A DNA stretch of 15,472 bases from DAHVFY01 sp040388665 (lineage in GTDB: Bacteria > Chlamydiota > Chlamydiia > Chlamydiales > Rhabdochlamydiaceae). The translations under genes and the position numbers were made by a program. The notes under the pieces are model-generated. The model had not been told where the DNA came from. It did no database searches and was given only the letters and a program-made list of their open reading frames with translations. Where the stretch lies: NCBI GenBank assembly GCA_040388665.1, contig JAZKBL010000016.1:1-15472 (forward strand), given 5' to 3'. How positions within the stretch are numbered: the first letter of the stretch is position 1; each line of letters starts with the position of its first letter. Below, in pieces: positions 14,134 through 15,472 of the stretch.

Positions 14134-14535
14134 TTAACATAGATTCTTATTGAAAAATTTACAATAGAATTTTATATTGTTGCGACGATTTTCAGGGTCA
14201 TGTTGAAATTCTATCAGGTTAGCAAGCTCATTGAGATCATCAAGAGGCATATCAGAAACTCTTTTTTGTATGCATTTTGACAGAAAACTGTCTTTTGGAG
14301 CTTCTTCTAGGCGGGATGCCATGGCGGGTTTTTGGAGAACGGCATCCATTTGTTTGAGCTCTTGCAGAATGATTTCTTTTAGGTCGTGTGTTGTCATGCT
14401 CTCTTCGCCAAGAAGTCTCCCTTTAACGCGCAATATAAGTGCACTAATGGATCTACTATCGAGACCTAAATGTCTAAGGTCTTTTCTGATTTTTTTTTTT
14501 GAGAAAGTCTCCTTGTCAAATTCTGAACTCTTCAT
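14134..14535 (-). CDS. Small protein with an ATP-cone-like N-terminal pattern, function unknown
   Basis: A 133-residue soluble, charged protein. Residues 6-64 follow the hydrophobic pattern of the ATP-cone (nucleotide-sensing domain of NrdR and ribonucleotide reductases): Phe, KKIRKDL, a Gly-Leu turn, ISALILRVKGRLL, then TTHDLKEIILQELKQMD. The usual first strand (VxKRxG) is missing, so this is a resemblance, not an assignment. Residues 83-110 (FLSKCIQKRVSDMPLDDLNELANLI) are predicted helical and the end is basic and Cys-containing. An A11 run lies across codons 12-16. No Shine-Dalgarno precedes the ATG; a TATATA (14544-14549) about 10 nt upstream would give a nearly leaderless mRNA. It heads the cluster with the candidate Inc gene, efp and epmA. 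Confidence 0.75.
   Translation of the reverse strand: MKSSEFDKETFSKKKIRKDLRHLGLDSRSISALILRVKGRLLGEESMTTHDLKEIILQELKQMDAVLQKPAMASRLEEAPKDSFLSKCIQKRVSDMPLDDLNELANLIEFQHDPENRRNNIKFYCKFFNKNLC
14490..14500 (-). repeat. A11 homopolymer inside the 14134-14535 gene
   Basis: Eleven T on the plus strand (A11 on the coding strand) span the end of the Ser12 codon, Lys13-Lys15 and the start of the Ile16 codon. Gain or loss of one base would truncate the protein after about 15-20 residues, so this is a potential slippage or phase-variation site. Confidence 0.85.
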
Positions 14536-14550
14536 GTACGTTGTATATAA

Positions 14551-14555
14551 AAGGA
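14551..14555 (+). promoter_or_regulatory. Ribosome binding site that sets the amn start
   Basis: AAGGA lies 6 nt before the ATG at 14562. The longer frame opening at 14499 has no Shine-Dalgarno and would overlap the divergent gene, and its first 21 residues look non-coding. Confidence 0.75.
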
Positions 14556-14561
14556 ATGTTG

Positions 14562-15374
14562 ATGCATCAGGAAATTACTGAAGAGCAATTTGCAAGAGAG
14601 ACGTTGGAGAGGTATTCGGGAAGTGAGATTGGTGATTTTCAATCCAATCTCATTTTAACGAATTTTCCAAGATACGTAGAACACTTCGCTAAAGAGCGCG
14701 GCATTCCTGTCATTGAAGGCTCGATGTTTAAAGTGGCGCATTCGCCAAAAGAGGATGTGAGTTTTCTCGATTTTAAGATCGGATCGCCGGCTGCAGCTCT
14801 TGTCGTTGATCTCTGTTCATTTTTACCCATTAAGGCAAGCATTCTTTTAGGGATGTGCGCAGGGTTGCGCAGACGTTATGTGGTGGGGGAGTATTTGGTT
14901 CCTGTTGCAAGTATTCGGGATGAAGGAACTTCCAATTTTTACTTTCCGCCTGAAGTGCCAGCCCTTGCTAATTTTTTGATGCAAAAAGCTGTTACTGAGG
15001 TGTTGGAAAAAGAGAAATCTCCTTATCACATTGGGATTACCTTCACGACTAATATGCGTTTTTGGGAATTTAATGATGAGTTTGTGAGCCGTTTAAAAGC
15101 GACAAAAGCCCAAGCATTAGATATGGAATGCGCAACGCTCTTTACAGCGAGCTATAAGAGAAAATTTACTCTTGGCGCGTTGCTCCTTATCTCTGATTTA
15201 CCTTTGAATCGTAACGGCGTTAAAACAAAAAAGAGCTCAGAATTCATCTATGAGCACTTCATGAAAGACCACGTGGCTAAAGGCTTAGAAATCCTCAAAA
15301 CGGCAAGGATCATGCAGTCTCACCACGTCAAAGGCGCCTACCATCGCAACATCGGCATTCCGCCGTTGCCCTAG
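14562..15374 (+). CDS. amn: AMP nucleosidase, short catalytic form
   Basis: Predicted to hydrolyse AMP to adenine and ribose 5-phosphate in purine metabolism. The 270 residues form one nucleoside-phosphorylase/nucleosidase fold. Recognisable segments are SILLGMCAGLRRRYVVGEYL (93-112), the phosphate and base region with REDGT-like RDEGTSNFYFPPE (119-131), and the substrate-binding LDMECATLF (186-194), with a downstream ISDLPL (210-215) carrying the Asp that contacts the purine. E. coli Amn has 484 residues; the N-terminal regulatory domain is absent, as in Chlamydia (CT751). I moved the start from the upstream ATG at 14499 to 14562 because of the AAGGA and the conserved-looking N-terminus MHQEITEEQF. 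It is divergent from the efp cluster. A related purine or uridine phosphorylase activity cannot be excluded. Confidence 0.88.
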   Translation: MHQEITEEQFARETLERYSGSEIGDFQSNLILTNFPRYVEHFAKERGIPVIEGSMFKVAHSPKEDVSFLDFKIGSPAAALVVDLCSFLPIKASILLGMCAGLRRRYVVGEYLVPVASIRDEGTSNFYFPPEVPALANFLMQKAVTEVLEKEKSPYHIGITFTTNMRFWEFNDEFVSRLKATKAQALDMECATLFTASYKRKFTLGALLLISDLPLNRNGVKTKKSSEFIYEHFMKDHVAKGLEILKTARIMQSHHVKGAYHRNIGIPPLP

Positions 15375-15472
15375 CCCATACGCGTTAAGCTAATCTTAAA
15401 AATCGTGCCTTTGCGTCCATACTTTTACCCATAAGTTTTTTTGACAGAAAATTCCGTTTCTGCAGTTGTCAT
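15375..15472. other. Intergenic region after amn, with possible end of a minus-strand gene
   Basis: No clear terminator follows amn; only a 5-bp stem TTAAG/CTTAA (15386-15390 with 15396-15400) precedes a few A's. CGTGCCTTTGCG at about 15405-15415 resembles the start of the inverted repeat after nadE. On the minus strand, 15472-15425 reads M-T-T-A-E-T-E-F-S-V-K-K-T-Y-G then TAA, which could be the C-terminus of a gene entering from the right. A second minus frame is open over the same bases, so this is too short to call. Confidence 0.3.

Overview
This window comes from a chlamydia outside the family Chlamydiaceae (an amoeba- or arthropod-associated 'environmental' chlamydia), though I cannot fix the genus. 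The evidence is a near-canonical Hc1 histone (hctA) followed on the same strand by a TrmA/RlmD-type RNA methyltransferase and yajC, which is the hctA-ygcA-yajC order I recall from Chlamydia trachomatis. There is also efp near a short AMP nucleosidase (amn), and a protein built like a chlamydial inclusion-membrane (Inc) protein. The base composition is moderately AT-rich. Complete glutamine-dependent NAD synthase, HtpG and EpmA genes would fit a less reduced genome than Chlamydiaceae.

Layout. 1-320 is an AT-rich gap ending in the terminator of a minus-strand RRM/RGG RNA-binding protein gene (321-701), which has a good promoter and a leader of about 110 nt. 888-1613 (+) encodes an exported protein of unknown function. 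It runs head-on into a class IV aminotransferase gene (1530-2447, -), and the two coding regions overlap by 84 bp. 2565-4844 (+) is the conserved block hctA, rlmD/trmA-like, yajC, closed by a bidirectional terminator. 4903-6522 (-) encodes a 539-residue Asn-rich protein of unknown function behind a fully consensus TTGACA-17-TATAAT promoter. 6616-7878 (+) is an exported purple-acid-phosphatase-like enzyme. 7968-9755 (-) is htpG, divergent from nadE (9838-11472, +), with interleaved promoters between them. Long inverted repeats lie at both convergent junctions (about 7849-7949 and 11491-11572).

The right end holds a compact minus-strand cluster read from 14535 down to 11590: a 133-residue protein with an ATP-cone-like pattern, a 325-residue candidate Inc protein, EF-P, and the EF-P lysyl-ligase EpmA, whose GTG start overlaps the end of efp. 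EpmA acts on EF-P, whose target residue Lys34 is intact. amn (14562-15374, +) is divergent from this cluster.

I see no CRISPR array, transposase, integrase, tRNA or rRNA. The most interesting parts are the candidate Inc protein linked to the EF-P modification genes, the A11 tract in the gene heading that cluster, the unknown 539-residue protein with its unusually perfect promoter, and the gene-end inverted repeats.
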